Made by a program: the position numbers and the translations under genes
NCBI GenBank assembly: GCA_937901185.1
Contig: CALCHR010000260.1
Span: 1-19,278, forward strand
DNA length: 19,278 nt
From: an uncultured Bacteroidales bacterium
GTDB lineage: Bacteria > Bacteroidota > Bacteroidia > Bacteroidales > Bacteroidaceae
Direction of reading: 5' to 3'
Shown: one piece after another, positions 1 to 6,980 of the stretch
Position numbering within the stretch: position 1 is the first letter of the stretch
Layout: each line of letters starts with the position of its first letter
Notes under the pieces: model-generated
What the model was told of the DNA's origin: nothing
Databases searched by the model: none
Seen by the model: the letters and a program-made list of their open reading frames with translations, nothing else

Positions 1-2
1 GT

Positions 3-101
3 TCAGAAGATATTACGGATGATTGGTTTTTTGTGGATATATCAAGTATCAGGAATAGTATTGTAGAAATAGAGCAGCGCTATGAAGAAACTCATCAATA
101 G
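3..101 (+). CDS. C-terminal tail of an unidentified protein (partial)
   Basis: The third forward frame is open from the window edge to a TAG at 99-101. It gives about 32 residues, acidic and non-repetitive, ending ...EIEQRYEETHQ. The other two forward frames close at 22 and at 66 and look less protein-like. If real, the gene overlaps the start of the following lipoprotein gene (ATG at 82) by 20 nt, which would suggest translational coupling and one operon. The fragment is too short to assign a family. Confidence 0.45.
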   Translation, partial: SEDITDDWFFVDISSIRNSIVEIEQRYEETHQ

Positions 102-2202
102 TCTTATGGTTGTCCTGCTATGCATGGGTACGCTTCTATCGTGTGAGGAATCCACCACGATAGTAGAAGAAGATTCTACAGGATTGAAGGAGATAAGAAT
201 CGCGGTGGTTCTTCCAGAAAAAGACCGCAAAACCATTTGGGATAACGCCTTGAATTGGGCGGCAGAAAACATCCGCAAGGCGGACATTGGTGTGAAGGTG
301 GTTTATGAATGGGTGGATGAAGAATCATCGGACCTCACAAAAGTGGGGGTGTCGCTTTCCGAACGCGAGGACATTCGGAGTATCATCGGTTGCAATGAGT
401 CCGCCAATACTCAGAAGTTAGCCTTCGCCCTTGCTCGGAAAAGGGAAAACATCCGACCCTTGTTCACCTTCTCCACCTCACAAGAACTGCCCCGAATCTT
501 CGGGCATCGCGGTTTCCTCTGGGGCTTGTGCGAAACGGACATCTCACAAAGTGAAATTATGCTCTCCTGTTTGTCCAATGAGTATGAGCAAGTCAAGAAA
601 GTGGCACTATTGGCCTCTGATGACATCTATGGTCAGACGTTTGTCGATTGGTTTGCCTTCCAAGCGGTGGAGCTTGATATGGAACCGGTCAGCATCGTTA
701 CCTATAAGAGTGCCAAAGAACTGGACGCTTGCCTGAAGCAAATTACCGAGAGTGGCGCAGAAGCCTTAGTGTGTGTACCGGCTACCGTAGAGGATGTAAT
801 TCCGGTATATAATTATATCAATCATTGGAACTTAAACACAGATGCAGATTACTCCATTGCCTTGATGTTTTCGGACAAGGCGTATAACAAAGCCATCTTG
901 AAGGGTGTCCAACCGGTGGATTTCATTTCCGGACTGGCGCCTACCAGCCATCCCAACTCAGGCTTCAATGTGTCCTACGAAGCACGCTTCGGCAGACTGC
1001 CGTATAATGGTGAGGCCGAGGTATACGACGCGGTGCTGATTACAACCCTTGCCACCCTCTGGGCGGAAAAGAACAACGAGGCGGATTTGAACAAGGCGAT
1101 TGCAGCTTTGCTGAACGGAAAAGCTACTTCGCAGGGCGGATGGACCACGGGTTTGATTTCCAATGTTTATCAAGAAATCATGGCTGGCGGAACACCCGCA
1201 TTGAGCGGCGCAACGGGTACGCTGGATTTTAATTCAGAATATCATACCACCATTCGCTCCACATCGTATGCCCACTGGATTACGTACAAAGGAAAAATGG
1301 TTGTCATCGATTACTATAGCCGCAATAGTGGCGGTCATTCTTCATCACCGGTGGCTGCATGGGAGTGGAAGAAGCAACACATGCAGGATGTGGACGGCAA
1401 TGGCAAGATAATCAATTACCCGGAACTGAAGGACCACTATGCGGTGCTCGTAGCAGCCTCCGAAGGGTGGAAAAACTATCGCCACCAGGCGGATGTGCTG
1501 GGCATGTATCACTTCCTGAAAGAGAAAGGCTACGACGACGACCACATTCTCCTGATTATGGCAGATGATTTGGCCTATAACGAACGGAATCCGGTGCAGG
1601 GAGTGGTTCGTAGAGAATTATCAGGAAAGAACTTGTATGAAGGTGTACAGATAGACTATAAGTTGGGCAACCTAACCCTCAACGATCTGAAACAGATATT
1701 GACCGGCAAACCCACGAATGACTATCCAGTGACCTTGGGTAGTAGTGCAAATGACAACGTATTCTTCTTCTGGAGCGGCCATGGCACACAAATGGGTTGG
1801 GAATGGAAAGATACGGAGGACGTGAGTGCCGACTTTGCGAAATCGATGTTCTCTGATATGAAGTTCCGCAAGATGTTTGCCATCATTGAAACCTGCTATT
1901 CCGGTGGAGTGGCACAAGGTTGTACGGGAATCCCGGGTTTACTGATGATGACGGCAGCCAATCCATACGAAACCTCCAAAGCGGATGCTTTCGACAATGA
2001 ACTTCAGGTGTACCTCTCCAACACATTCACATCGTCCATCCTGTCGCAGTTGGAACGCAAACCACAGTCTGTCATCTACGACTTATACCTCCACGCCTTC
2101 GACAAGACCAATGGCTCACACGTGATGGTGTACAACCCTGATTACTACGGAAACCTATATCTGAATGATATGAGTGAATACTATCCGAAGCGAAAAATCT
2201 GA
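82..2202 (+). CDS. Lipoprotein: type 1 periplasmic-binding domain fused to legumain-like C13 cysteine protease
   Basis: This 706-residue protein begins with a lipoprotein signal peptide (lipobox LLSC, Cys21), so it is probably anchored to an envelope membrane. Residues ~38-430 resemble type 1 periplasmic-binding (Leu/Ile/Val receptor) domains. A short DVDGNGKI calcium-loop-like motif at 436-443 acts as a linker. Residues ~453-700 match the legumain (C13 asparaginyl endopeptidase) core closely: NYRHQAD (R467, H468), DDLAYNERNP, SGHG with catalytic His567, IETCYSGG with catalytic Cys605, TAANP, and GSHVMVY near the end. By comparison with human legumain from memory, the S1-pocket residues Arg44, Glu187 and Asp231 correspond to R467, E603 and D638, so cleavage after Asn is predicted. 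The C-terminal prodomain of eukaryotic legumain is absent. The ligand and the protein target are unknown. The start is chosen because it gives the complete signal peptide. Confidence 0.85.
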   Translation: MKKLINSLMVVLLCMGTLLSCEESTTIVEEDSTGLKEIRIAVVLPEKDRKTIWDNALNWAAENIRKADIGVKVVYEWVDEESSDLTKVGVSLSEREDIRSIIGCNESANTQKLAFALARKRENIRPLFTFSTSQELPRIFGHRGFLWGLCETDISQSEIMLSCLSNEYEQVKKVALLASDDIYGQTFVDWFAFQAVELDMEPVSIVTYKSAKELDACLKQITESGAEALVCVPATVEDVIPVYNYINHWNLNTDADYSIALMFSDKAYNKAILKGVQPVDFISGLAPTSHPNSGFNVSYEARFGRLPYNGEAEVYDAVLITTLATLWAEKNNEADLNKAIAALLNGKATSQGGWTTGLISNVYQEIMAGGTPALSGATGTLDFNSEYHTTIRSTSYAHWITYKGKMVVIDYYSRNSGGHSSSPVAAWEWKKQHMQDVDGNGKIINYPELKDHYAVLVAASEGWKNYRHQADVLGMYHFLKEKGYDDDHILLIMADDLAYNERNPVQGVVRRELSGKNLYEGVQIDYKLGNLTLNDLKQILTGKPTNDYPVTLGSSANDNVFFFWSGHGTQMGWEWKDTEDVSADFAKSMFSDMKFRKMFAIIETCYSGGVAQGCTGIPGLLMMTAANPYETSKADAFDNELQVYLSNTFTSSILSQLERKPQSVIYDLYLHAFDKTNGSHVMVYNPDYYGNLYLNDMSEYYPKRKI

Positions 2203-2250
2203 GGATAGAAAACTATGGTCTCTCTATCTTATTCTGCGTTTTGTAATATG

Positions 2251-2367
2251 CTGAAAATCAATAGTCATTTTCGGGCTTTTCTTCGGTAAAAGCTAGGTAA
2301 ATTTCGGTAACTACTAGGAAAATTTCGGTAACTACTAAGAACGCGAAAGTAACTACTAAGTTTTTGC
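2251..2367 (+). repeat. 21-bp tandem repeat array A with conserved leader
   Basis: The leader starts CTGAAAATCAA at 2251 and ends with TTTCTTCGG. Four units of exactly 21 bp follow at 2284, 2305, 2326 and 2347. Units 2-4 share the core GTAACTACTA(A/G)G; unit 1 is a variant containing GGTAAAAGCTAGG. Related arrays occur at 8923, 11695 and 19216 in the same orientation. The last 35 bp of repeat are identical to those of array B. There are no spacers, so it is not a CRISPR. Function unknown. Confidence 0.9.
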
Positions 2368-2386
2368 ACAACAATACCCCCTCTTC

Positions 2387-2412
2387 AAAAGAGCTCTCCG
2401 GAGAGTTTTTTT
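2387..2412 (+). terminator. Hairpin plus T-run downstream of array A
   Basis: CTCTCCGGAGAG at 2394-2405 is a perfect palindrome. Its stem can be extended by pairing the A/G-rich left flank (AAAAGAG) with seven T residues on the right, with two G-U pairs. It could end transcription coming from the protease lipoprotein gene or across the repeat array. The four strong base pairs next to the CCGG loop make it a modest terminator. Confidence 0.4.
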
Positions 2413-2512
2413 CCACTCCCTTTCATTCCCCAAACACACCTGTCGGCAAGCAAAAAACCACTGCAAGAAAATCCACGCTCGCTGCATAAAAATCCAAAGC
2501 ACTCCCCTCCGT

Positions 2513-2529
2513 GTTAAAAAGTTTTTAAC
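2513..2529. promoter_or_regulatory. Perfect 17-bp palindrome upstream of the exbB promoter
   Basis: GTTAAAAAGTTTTTAAC has 8-bp arms around a central G and ends 27 bp before the -33 element of the exbB promoter. Its position suits an operator or activator site for the TonB operon. It does not match the classical Fur box. AT-rich sequence makes chance palindromes more likely. Confidence 0.4.
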
Positions 2530-2556
2530 CAAAGAACGCAAATATTTGAGTTTTTT

Positions 2557-2588
2557 TTTGGCGGGGTGCACAAAACTGCTTACTTTTG
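2557..2588 (+). promoter_or_regulatory. Bacteroidetes-type promoter for the exbB-tonB operon
   Basis: TTTG at 2557-2560 is followed after 20 bp by TACTTTTG at 2581-2588, an exact fit to the Bacteroidetes primary sigma consensus TTTG-N19/20-TAnnTTTG. Transcription would start near 2595 and give a leader of about 200 nt before the exbB ATG at 2799, much longer than at the other genes here. Confidence 0.75.
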
Positions 2589-2755
2589 TCTGCAATTATA
2601 GGCTGTTGTAACCATAGGTTAAGGTTCTCCAAGCAAAAGACAATGCTAAGGAAACCGGCCATTGGGGGTTAAGCCGGGCCATAGTTCATCGCCTACAGAC
2701 GCCCCATAAGCCACTAAGACACAGCCAACAAGAAGAACCGAAACAATTTATTGAT

Positions 2756-2789
2756 AACTAATTTTTTAATTCAACTAACTTTTTAATTC
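2756..2789 (+). repeat. 17-bp tandem duplication in the exbB leader
   Basis: AACTAATTTTTTAATTC (2756-2772) is followed directly by AACTAACTTTTTAATTC (2773-2789), differing at one base. It ends nine bases before the exbB ATG. The AU-rich, probably unstructured sequence takes the place of a Shine-Dalgarno site and may raise translation of this gene. Confidence 0.65.
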
Positions 2790-2798
2790 TTAAAAACA

Positions 2799-3650
2799 AT
2801 GGCAACAAAAACTGCTACTGCCCCTAAGAAAGAATCTAAGGGTTTCACCGGTATTAAGTCCGGTATGTCTGTAATCTTTGCTTGCGTACTTATCGCATTA
2901 GCATTGTTCTATCTCGGTGCCGGTCACAAATCTAACTTCGTTGGAGTGCCCGAAGGCGTAACCTTTGCTTTCCAAGCTGATGGTATGCTCGAATCAGGCA
3001 ACCTTATCGGTACTGTTTACCATGGTGGTTTCGTGGTACCTATCATCTGGGCTTTGTTCATCACCGTATTCGCTTTGGCTATCGAGCGCTTCTTCGCCAT
3101 CCGCAACGCTTACGGCCGCACTAACCTCACCAAGTTCGTTGCCGACATCAAGAAGGCTCTTGCTGCCAACGACCTCGTAGCTGCTCAGAAAATCTGCGAC
3201 GCTCAGCGCGGTTCTGTAGCTGCTGTAGTAAGCGCTACTTTGAAGACTTACAAGGAAATGGAAGAAGACACCCGTTTGACTAAGGAGCAAAAGATCATTG
3301 CTATCCAGAAGCAACTCGAAGAGGCTACCGCCCTCGAAATGCCTACCATGCAGGAAAACCTCCCCATCATCGGTACTATCGTATCTCTCGGAACATTGGC
3401 CGGTTTGTTCGGTACCGTGCTCGGTATGATTTCATCATTCCAGGCTATGGGTTCTGGCGAAGGTGGTGCTGACTCTGCTGCTCTTTCTAAGGGTATCTCT
3501 GAGGCACTTGTGAACACCGCTTCTGGTATCGCCACCGGTGCTCTTGCCACTGTTGCTTACAACTACTACACTAACAAAATCGACCGTTTGACTTTCTGCC
3601 TCGACGAAGTAGGTTTCTCAATCGTACAGACTTTCTCTGCTACTCACTAA
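2799..3650 (+). CDS. exbB: ExbB/TolQ/MotA-family proton channel protein
   Basis: ExbB is the inner-membrane proton-channel subunit that, with ExbD, powers TonB. The 283-residue protein has an N-terminal membrane segment at ~22-42, common in Bacteroidetes members but extra compared with the three-helix E. coli core. Further segments lie at ~77-98, ~189-211 and ~236-258. The cytoplasmic middle (~99-185) is charged and helical. The family signature is clear: LPIIGTIVSLGTLAGLFGT at ~188-206 and ALVNTASGIATGALATVAYN at ~236-255, with Thr240 at the place of a conserved channel threonine. It is the first gene of a five-gene operon, 23 nt before exbD. Codon choice is strongly biased, as in well-expressed genes. 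TolQ is the main alternative, but the neighbouring tonB favours ExbB. Confidence 0.92.
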   Translation: MATKTATAPKKESKGFTGIKSGMSVIFACVLIALALFYLGAGHKSNFVGVPEGVTFAFQADGMLESGNLIGTVYHGGFVVPIIWALFITVFALAIERFFAIRNAYGRTNLTKFVADIKKALAANDLVAAQKICDAQRGSVAAVVSATLKTYKEMEEDTRLTKEQKIIAIQKQLEEATALEMPTMQENLPIIGTIVSLGTLAGLFGTVLGMISSFQAMGSGEGGADSAALSKGISEALVNTASGIATGALATVAYNYYTNKIDRLTFCLDEVGFSIVQTFSATH

Positions 3651-3673
3651 TACATAAATAAGGTATTTAAGAC

Positions 3674-4300
3674 ATGGGACGCTTTAAGATAACAAAACAA
3701 GACATGTTCATCGACATGACGCCGATGAGCGACGTCATGGTCCTGCTGCTTACCTTCTTTATGCTTTCTGCAACCTTCGTAAAAGAGGAACCTGTAAAGG
3801 TTGTCACTCCGGGCTCTGTGCAAACTGCTAAGATTCCCGAATCAAACCTCCTCACCATCTTCGTAAACACCAACGGTAAAGTATATATCTCTCTGGACAA
3901 TCCCGAGAATATGAAAAAGTTGGCCAACAAGATGATTGAAAGCGAGGCCCTCGAATTATCAAGTAAACAGATTGCTGAATTTTCAAATGTCCCCACATTC
4001 GGTGCTCCGCTCAATATGATGGCCGCATGGCTCAACATGGACGGTGCAGCCCGCAACAGATTCCTCACAACAAATACCTCAGCCGGTATTCCTTGTGACA
4101 GCGTGGCCGATGGTGGTAGTAACGAATTGGAAATTTGGGTGAAAGCAGCCCGAGTTGCGTGTGGCGAGAGCATGCGTGTAGCCATCAAGGCCGACCAAGC
4201 TACTCCCTATGCAGTAATCGAAAAAGTTATGAACTCCTTACGCAGGGTTGACGAGAACCGTTACAACTTGATAACGGCTCTGAAAGGCGGAGAGGAATAA
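3674..4300 (+). CDS. exbD: ExbD-family proton channel protein, first copy
   Basis: This is a single-pass inner-membrane partner of ExbB. It has a short cytoplasmic N-terminus, then MTPMSDVMVLLLTFFML at ~15-31, in which Asp20 corresponds to the essential proton-pathway aspartate of ExbD/TolR (Asp25 in E. coli ExbD). The rest is periplasmic. At 208 residues it is clearly longer than the ~140 of E. coli ExbD; extra periplasmic sequence lies between the first strand region (LTIFVNTNGKVYISL) and the C-terminal ExbD fold (MRVAIKADQATPYAVIEKVM). It lies 23 nt after exbB and 12 nt before the second exbD. Paired, non-identical exbD genes are usual in Bacteroidetes TonB operons. Confidence 0.92.
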   Translation: MGRFKITKQDMFIDMTPMSDVMVLLLTFFMLSATFVKEEPVKVVTPGSVQTAKIPESNLLTIFVNTNGKVYISLDNPENMKKLANKMIESEALELSSKQIAEFSNVPTFGAPLNMMAAWLNMDGAARNRFLTTNTSAGIPCDSVADGGSNELEIWVKAARVACGESMRVAIKADQATPYAVIEKVMNSLRRVDENRYNLITALKGGEE

Positions 4301-4312
4301 AATTTTATAGTT

Positions 4313-4936
4313 ATGGCAAAAAAAGGAGGAAGTAAGCAAAAGAAAATGGAAGCCCGCGTGGACTTCACGCCGATGGTGGACATGATTATGCTACTCGTAA
4401 CTTTCTTCATGCTCTGTACTACGCTCATCAAACCTACTACAGTAGATATCTCCATGCCTTCGGACAAGGAGGATCTCAAGGAGGAAAACCAGAGCCAGAT
4501 TGCAGCATCGAAGGCTGTTACGATACTCATAGACGAGAATGATGCTCTCTACTTCTATACCGGTAAGCCCGAGGATGCAAAACTCGTGGCTACAGCTTAT
4601 GGTAAAGATGGTATACGTGCCGAACTTATGAAGCTCAATGCTGTCACTCAAAACAAAGTAGCAGCTTTGAAAAAAGAGTTCGCACTCAAGAGAAGCTCCA
4701 ACCCTATGCAAGACGCTAAGAATCAGGCTGAATATAAGAAGCGTATGAACGAGCTCAAGAACAGCGATGACTCACCCAACGTGATTATCAGAGCTACTGA
4801 GAAAGCTACATACAAAAACCTGATTGACATTCTGGACGAGATGCAAATCTGCAGCATCGGTAAATACGTGATCGACAAGGTGCATGACTTCGATAAAGAA
4901 ATGCTCGAAGCCTACAAGGCCAATCCTGCACAATAA
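4313..4936 (+). CDS. exbD: ExbD-family proton channel protein, second copy
   Basis: This second ExbD/TolR-like protein of 207 residues has a lysine-rich cytoplasmic start (MAKKGGSKQKKMEARV), then DFTPMVDMIMLLVTFFML at ~17-34 with the proton-pathway aspartate at Asp23. The periplasmic part contains a charged insertion (~100-150, rich in Lys, Asn and Glu) before the closing ExbD fold (NVIIRATEKATYKNLIDILDEM). It differs strongly from the first copy outside the membrane segment, so the two probably form a heteromeric dimer or have divided roles. It lies 12 nt after the first exbD and 26 nt before tonB. Confidence 0.92.
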   Translation: MAKKGGSKQKKMEARVDFTPMVDMIMLLVTFFMLCTTLIKPTTVDISMPSDKEDLKEENQSQIAASKAVTILIDENDALYFYTGKPEDAKLVATAYGKDGIRAELMKLNAVTQNKVAALKKEFALKRSSNPMQDAKNQAEYKKRMNELKNSDDSPNVIIRATEKATYKNLIDILDEMQICSIGKYVIDKVHDFDKEMLEAYKANPAQ

Positions 4937-4962
4937 TAATAACATAAGTGAAGTAAATAAAT

Positions 4963-5808
4963 ATGTCTAAGATAGATTTATTATCTCGCGAATGGTGCGA
5001 CCTCATATTCGAGGGACGCAACAAAGAGTACGGAGCTTATCGCATGCGTGCAAGAATGGGTCGCCGTCAACTCATGGCCGTTACCATAGTTTTCTCAGTC
5101 ATAGTTTCTGTAGTTATTTTACTTGTTATCTCTGCTAAGGTTAAAGAGAGCATGAAGTCTACAGAAGTAGCTTTTGACGAAGCTATGGAAATGCAGAAGC
5201 TCAAGCAAGAGAAAAAGGAAGAAAAGAAAAAGGAAATCGAGATCAAGTACGAGAAGCCTGAGATTAAAAAGGTTGCCGTTAAAGCCTCTATCCAGTTTAC
5301 TGCTCCCAAGATTGTTGACGATGACAAGGTAGTCAAAGAACAACAGTTGAAGAACATGGATGAGCTTATCACCTCTAAGGCTGCTATCGGTTCACAATCC
5401 TATAAAGGTGACGTGGGCGGTACCGTAAACATCGACGACTTGAAGGACAACCAACAAGCCGGTGGTACTGAAGCTCCGGAAGAAGACAAGGACAAAGTCT
5501 ACGCCGTAGTAGAACAGCCGCCTACCTTCCCTGGTGGCGAAGCTGCCTTGTTGGCTTACGTAGCAAAGAACATCAAGTACCCTGCAAGTGCTCTTGAACA
5601 AGAAATTCAGGGTGTGGTTCTTCTCCGCTTCGTGGTGCTTGAAAACGGTAGCGTAGGCGAAGTGCTTGTGACTCGTGGTATCGACCCTGCCTGCGACAAG
5701 GAAGCTGTGCGCGTAGTGAAATCATTGCCGCGCTTCATCCCCGGTAAGCAGCAAGGTAAGGGCGTTAAGGTGTGGTACACCTTGCCTATCCGATTCCAGA
5801 TCCAATAA
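4963..5808 (+). CDS. tonB: TonB energy transducer
   Basis: TonB spans the periplasm and passes energy from ExbB/ExbD to TonB-dependent outer-membrane transporters. The 281-residue protein starts with the Bacteroidetes-type cytoplasmic motif LIFEGRNKEYGAYRMR (~14-29), then a membrane helix at ~38-58. A Lys/Glu-rich, coiled periplasmic stretch follows (~70-110), without the Pro-Lys repeats of enterobacterial TonB. The C-terminal domain (~189-281) begins TFPGGEAALLAYVAKNIKYP and includes GVVLLRFVVLENGSVGEV and the ending VKVWYTLPIRF, all typical of the TonB_C fold. It is fourth in the operon, 12 nt before the PstS-like gene. Confidence 0.94.
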   Translation: MSKIDLLSREWCDLIFEGRNKEYGAYRMRARMGRRQLMAVTIVFSVIVSVVILLVISAKVKESMKSTEVAFDEAMEMQKLKQEKKEEKKKEIEIKYEKPEIKKVAVKASIQFTAPKIVDDDKVVKEQQLKNMDELITSKAAIGSQSYKGDVGGTVNIDDLKDNQQAGGTEAPEEDKDKVYAVVEQPPTFPGGEAALLAYVAKNIKYPASALEQEIQGVVLLRFVVLENGSVGEVLVTRGIDPACDKEAVRVVKSLPRFIPGKQQGKGVKVWYTLPIRFQIQ

Positions 5809-5820
5809 AAATTTCTGACA

Positions 5821-6765
5821 ATGAAAACACTTTGGCTATTAGTAGCCGCTGTGTGTATCACCCTAACCACCTCGTGTGGGAATCATCGGAAGTCGGCCGA
5901 CTGGCTGTCTTCCGATGATGTACATATAGCGGTCGATGAAACCTTCCGCCCCATCATGGAGGAAGAAATTCAAACCTACGGGCTCAAATATCCTACAGCC
6001 AGCATGATGCCTGTTTATTGCAGCGAGCACGAGGCGCTACGCCTCCTTTTGACAGACAGTCTGCGCTCATGCATCGTTACCCGCAAACTCTCCAAGGAAG
6101 AAATTGACCACGTAGGTCTTAAGAAGTTGCGCCCCACACAATCCCTGATTGCCACAGATGCCTTAGCGCTCATTGTGAACAAGGAGAACAAAGATACCCT
6201 TATTACGCTCGACGAAATCAAGGGCATCATTTCCGGTCGCATCACTCGTTGGGAACAACTGGCTCATGCCAAGAAGAAAGGCGAGCTACGTTTGGTTTTT
6301 GACAACCAAGGCTCGAGCACCGTTCGCTATATGATAGACTCACTCAACGATGGAAAGAAGTTGAGCGGCAATCTCTTTGCTCAAGGCTCCAACTTGGCTG
6401 TCCTTGATTTGGTAAAGGAAAACGAAGACGTGATTGGCGTGGTAGGAGCCAACTGGTTGAAAGAAAGTAGCGACTCCGTCTATCGTGTTTCGTTCAGCGG
6501 TTTGGATATGAACGTGATGCGCGTCAGCCGTTTCAATGCCCCCAACGAGCGTTTCTTTACCCCGTTGCAATACTACATTGCCACCGGCGAGTATCCCCTG
6601 CTGCGTGGAGTCTACATCATCACAACCGACCCACGTGTCCGCTCTTTGGAGAAAAACTTTTTCTTCTTCCTGAAGGGCCAGAACGGACAGCTCATCATCA
6701 ACAAGAGTTCGCAAATGCTGACCACGCTCCCTGTGCAAGTAAAGGACGTAGCCATCAGAGACTGA
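5821..6765 (+). CDS. PstS-like substrate-binding lipoprotein
   Basis: This 314-residue protein has a signal peptide ending in a loose Bacteroidetes-type lipobox (TTSC, Cys19). The mature part resembles PstS-type binding proteins (PBP_like_2): DEIKGIISGRITRWEQL at ~131-147 corresponds to the conserved region before the hinge, and DNQGSSTVRYM at ~161-171 to the anion-binding GSGT-type loop, here with Ser at the second Gly. No pst transporter genes are nearby. It is last in the exbB-tonB operon, 12 nt after tonB, and a strong terminator follows at 6875. A PstS-like gene is a common member of Bacteroidetes TonB operons. Its ligand may not be phosphate; a role in the energy-transduction complex is inference. 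Confidence 0.82.
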   Translation: MKTLWLLVAAVCITLTTSCGNHRKSADWLSSDDVHIAVDETFRPIMEEEIQTYGLKYPTASMMPVYCSEHEALRLLLTDSLRSCIVTRKLSKEEIDHVGLKKLRPTQSLIATDALALIVNKENKDTLITLDEIKGIISGRITRWEQLAHAKKKGELRLVFDNQGSSTVRYMIDSLNDGKKLSGNLFAQGSNLAVLDLVKENEDVIGVVGANWLKESSDSVYRVSFSGLDMNVMRVSRFNAPNERFFTPLQYYIATGEYPLLRGVYIITTDPRVRSLEKNFFFFLKGQNGQLIINKSSQMLTTLPVQVKDVAIRD

Positions 6766-6874
6766 CACATGTACCCCTAACGACAAGAAAGAGCCTGCGC
6801 AAGAGCCTTGATGCTTACACGCCGTCGCTCAAGCTTGTCTGAATACCATCTTCTAAACAAGAGAGGAGGTTGCG

Positions 6875-6909
6875 GCGGCTCGCAGAAATTTCTGCGAGCC
6901 GCTTTTTTT
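6875..6909 (+). terminator. Strong intrinsic terminator of the exbB-tonB-pstS-like operon
   Basis: GCGGCTCGCAGAAA (6875-6888) is the exact reverse complement of TTTCTGCGAGCCGC (6889-6902), and seven T follow at 6903-6909. The hairpin is GC-rich at its base and lies 110 bases after the last stop codon of the operon. Confidence 0.93.
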
Positions 6910-6980
6910 CGCAGACGCCTTACCTCAATCCCCCTTTATAAACTCTATCGCTCAGCGCGGCTTTACGCCACAAGCCCGGG

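Larger units (their letters stand above)
2203..2798. other. Intergenic region between the protease lipoprotein and exbB
   Basis: This 596-base gap holds no convincing gene. In order it contains a weak 6-bp inverted repeat just after the stop (GATAGA/TCTATC, 2205-2228), a 21-bp repeat array with leader (2251-2367), a hairpin followed by seven T (2387-2412), a 17-bp palindrome (2513-2529), a Bacteroidetes promoter (2557-2588) and a transcribed leader of about 200 nt ending in a 17-bp tandem duplication (2756-2789). Confidence 0.8.

Noticed and set aside
2284..2367. 21-bp arrays as CRISPR
   Set aside because: Units are contiguous without spacers, only four per array, degenerate, and no cas genes are seen.
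2513..2529. Fur box upstream of exbB
   Set aside because: The palindrome lacks the GATAAT-type hexamers of classical Fur sites; it is kept only as a generic candidate operator.
2356..2595. 79-residue minus-strand open frame in the gap before exbB
   Set aside because: It overlaps the exbB promoter, the palindrome and the hairpin, and its basic/aromatic composition looks like translated AT-rich non-coding DNA.
5821..6765. Calling the PstS-like gene pstS
   Set aside because: No pstC, pstA or pstB nearby, an altered binding loop and a TonB-operon context; phosphate as ligand is unproven.
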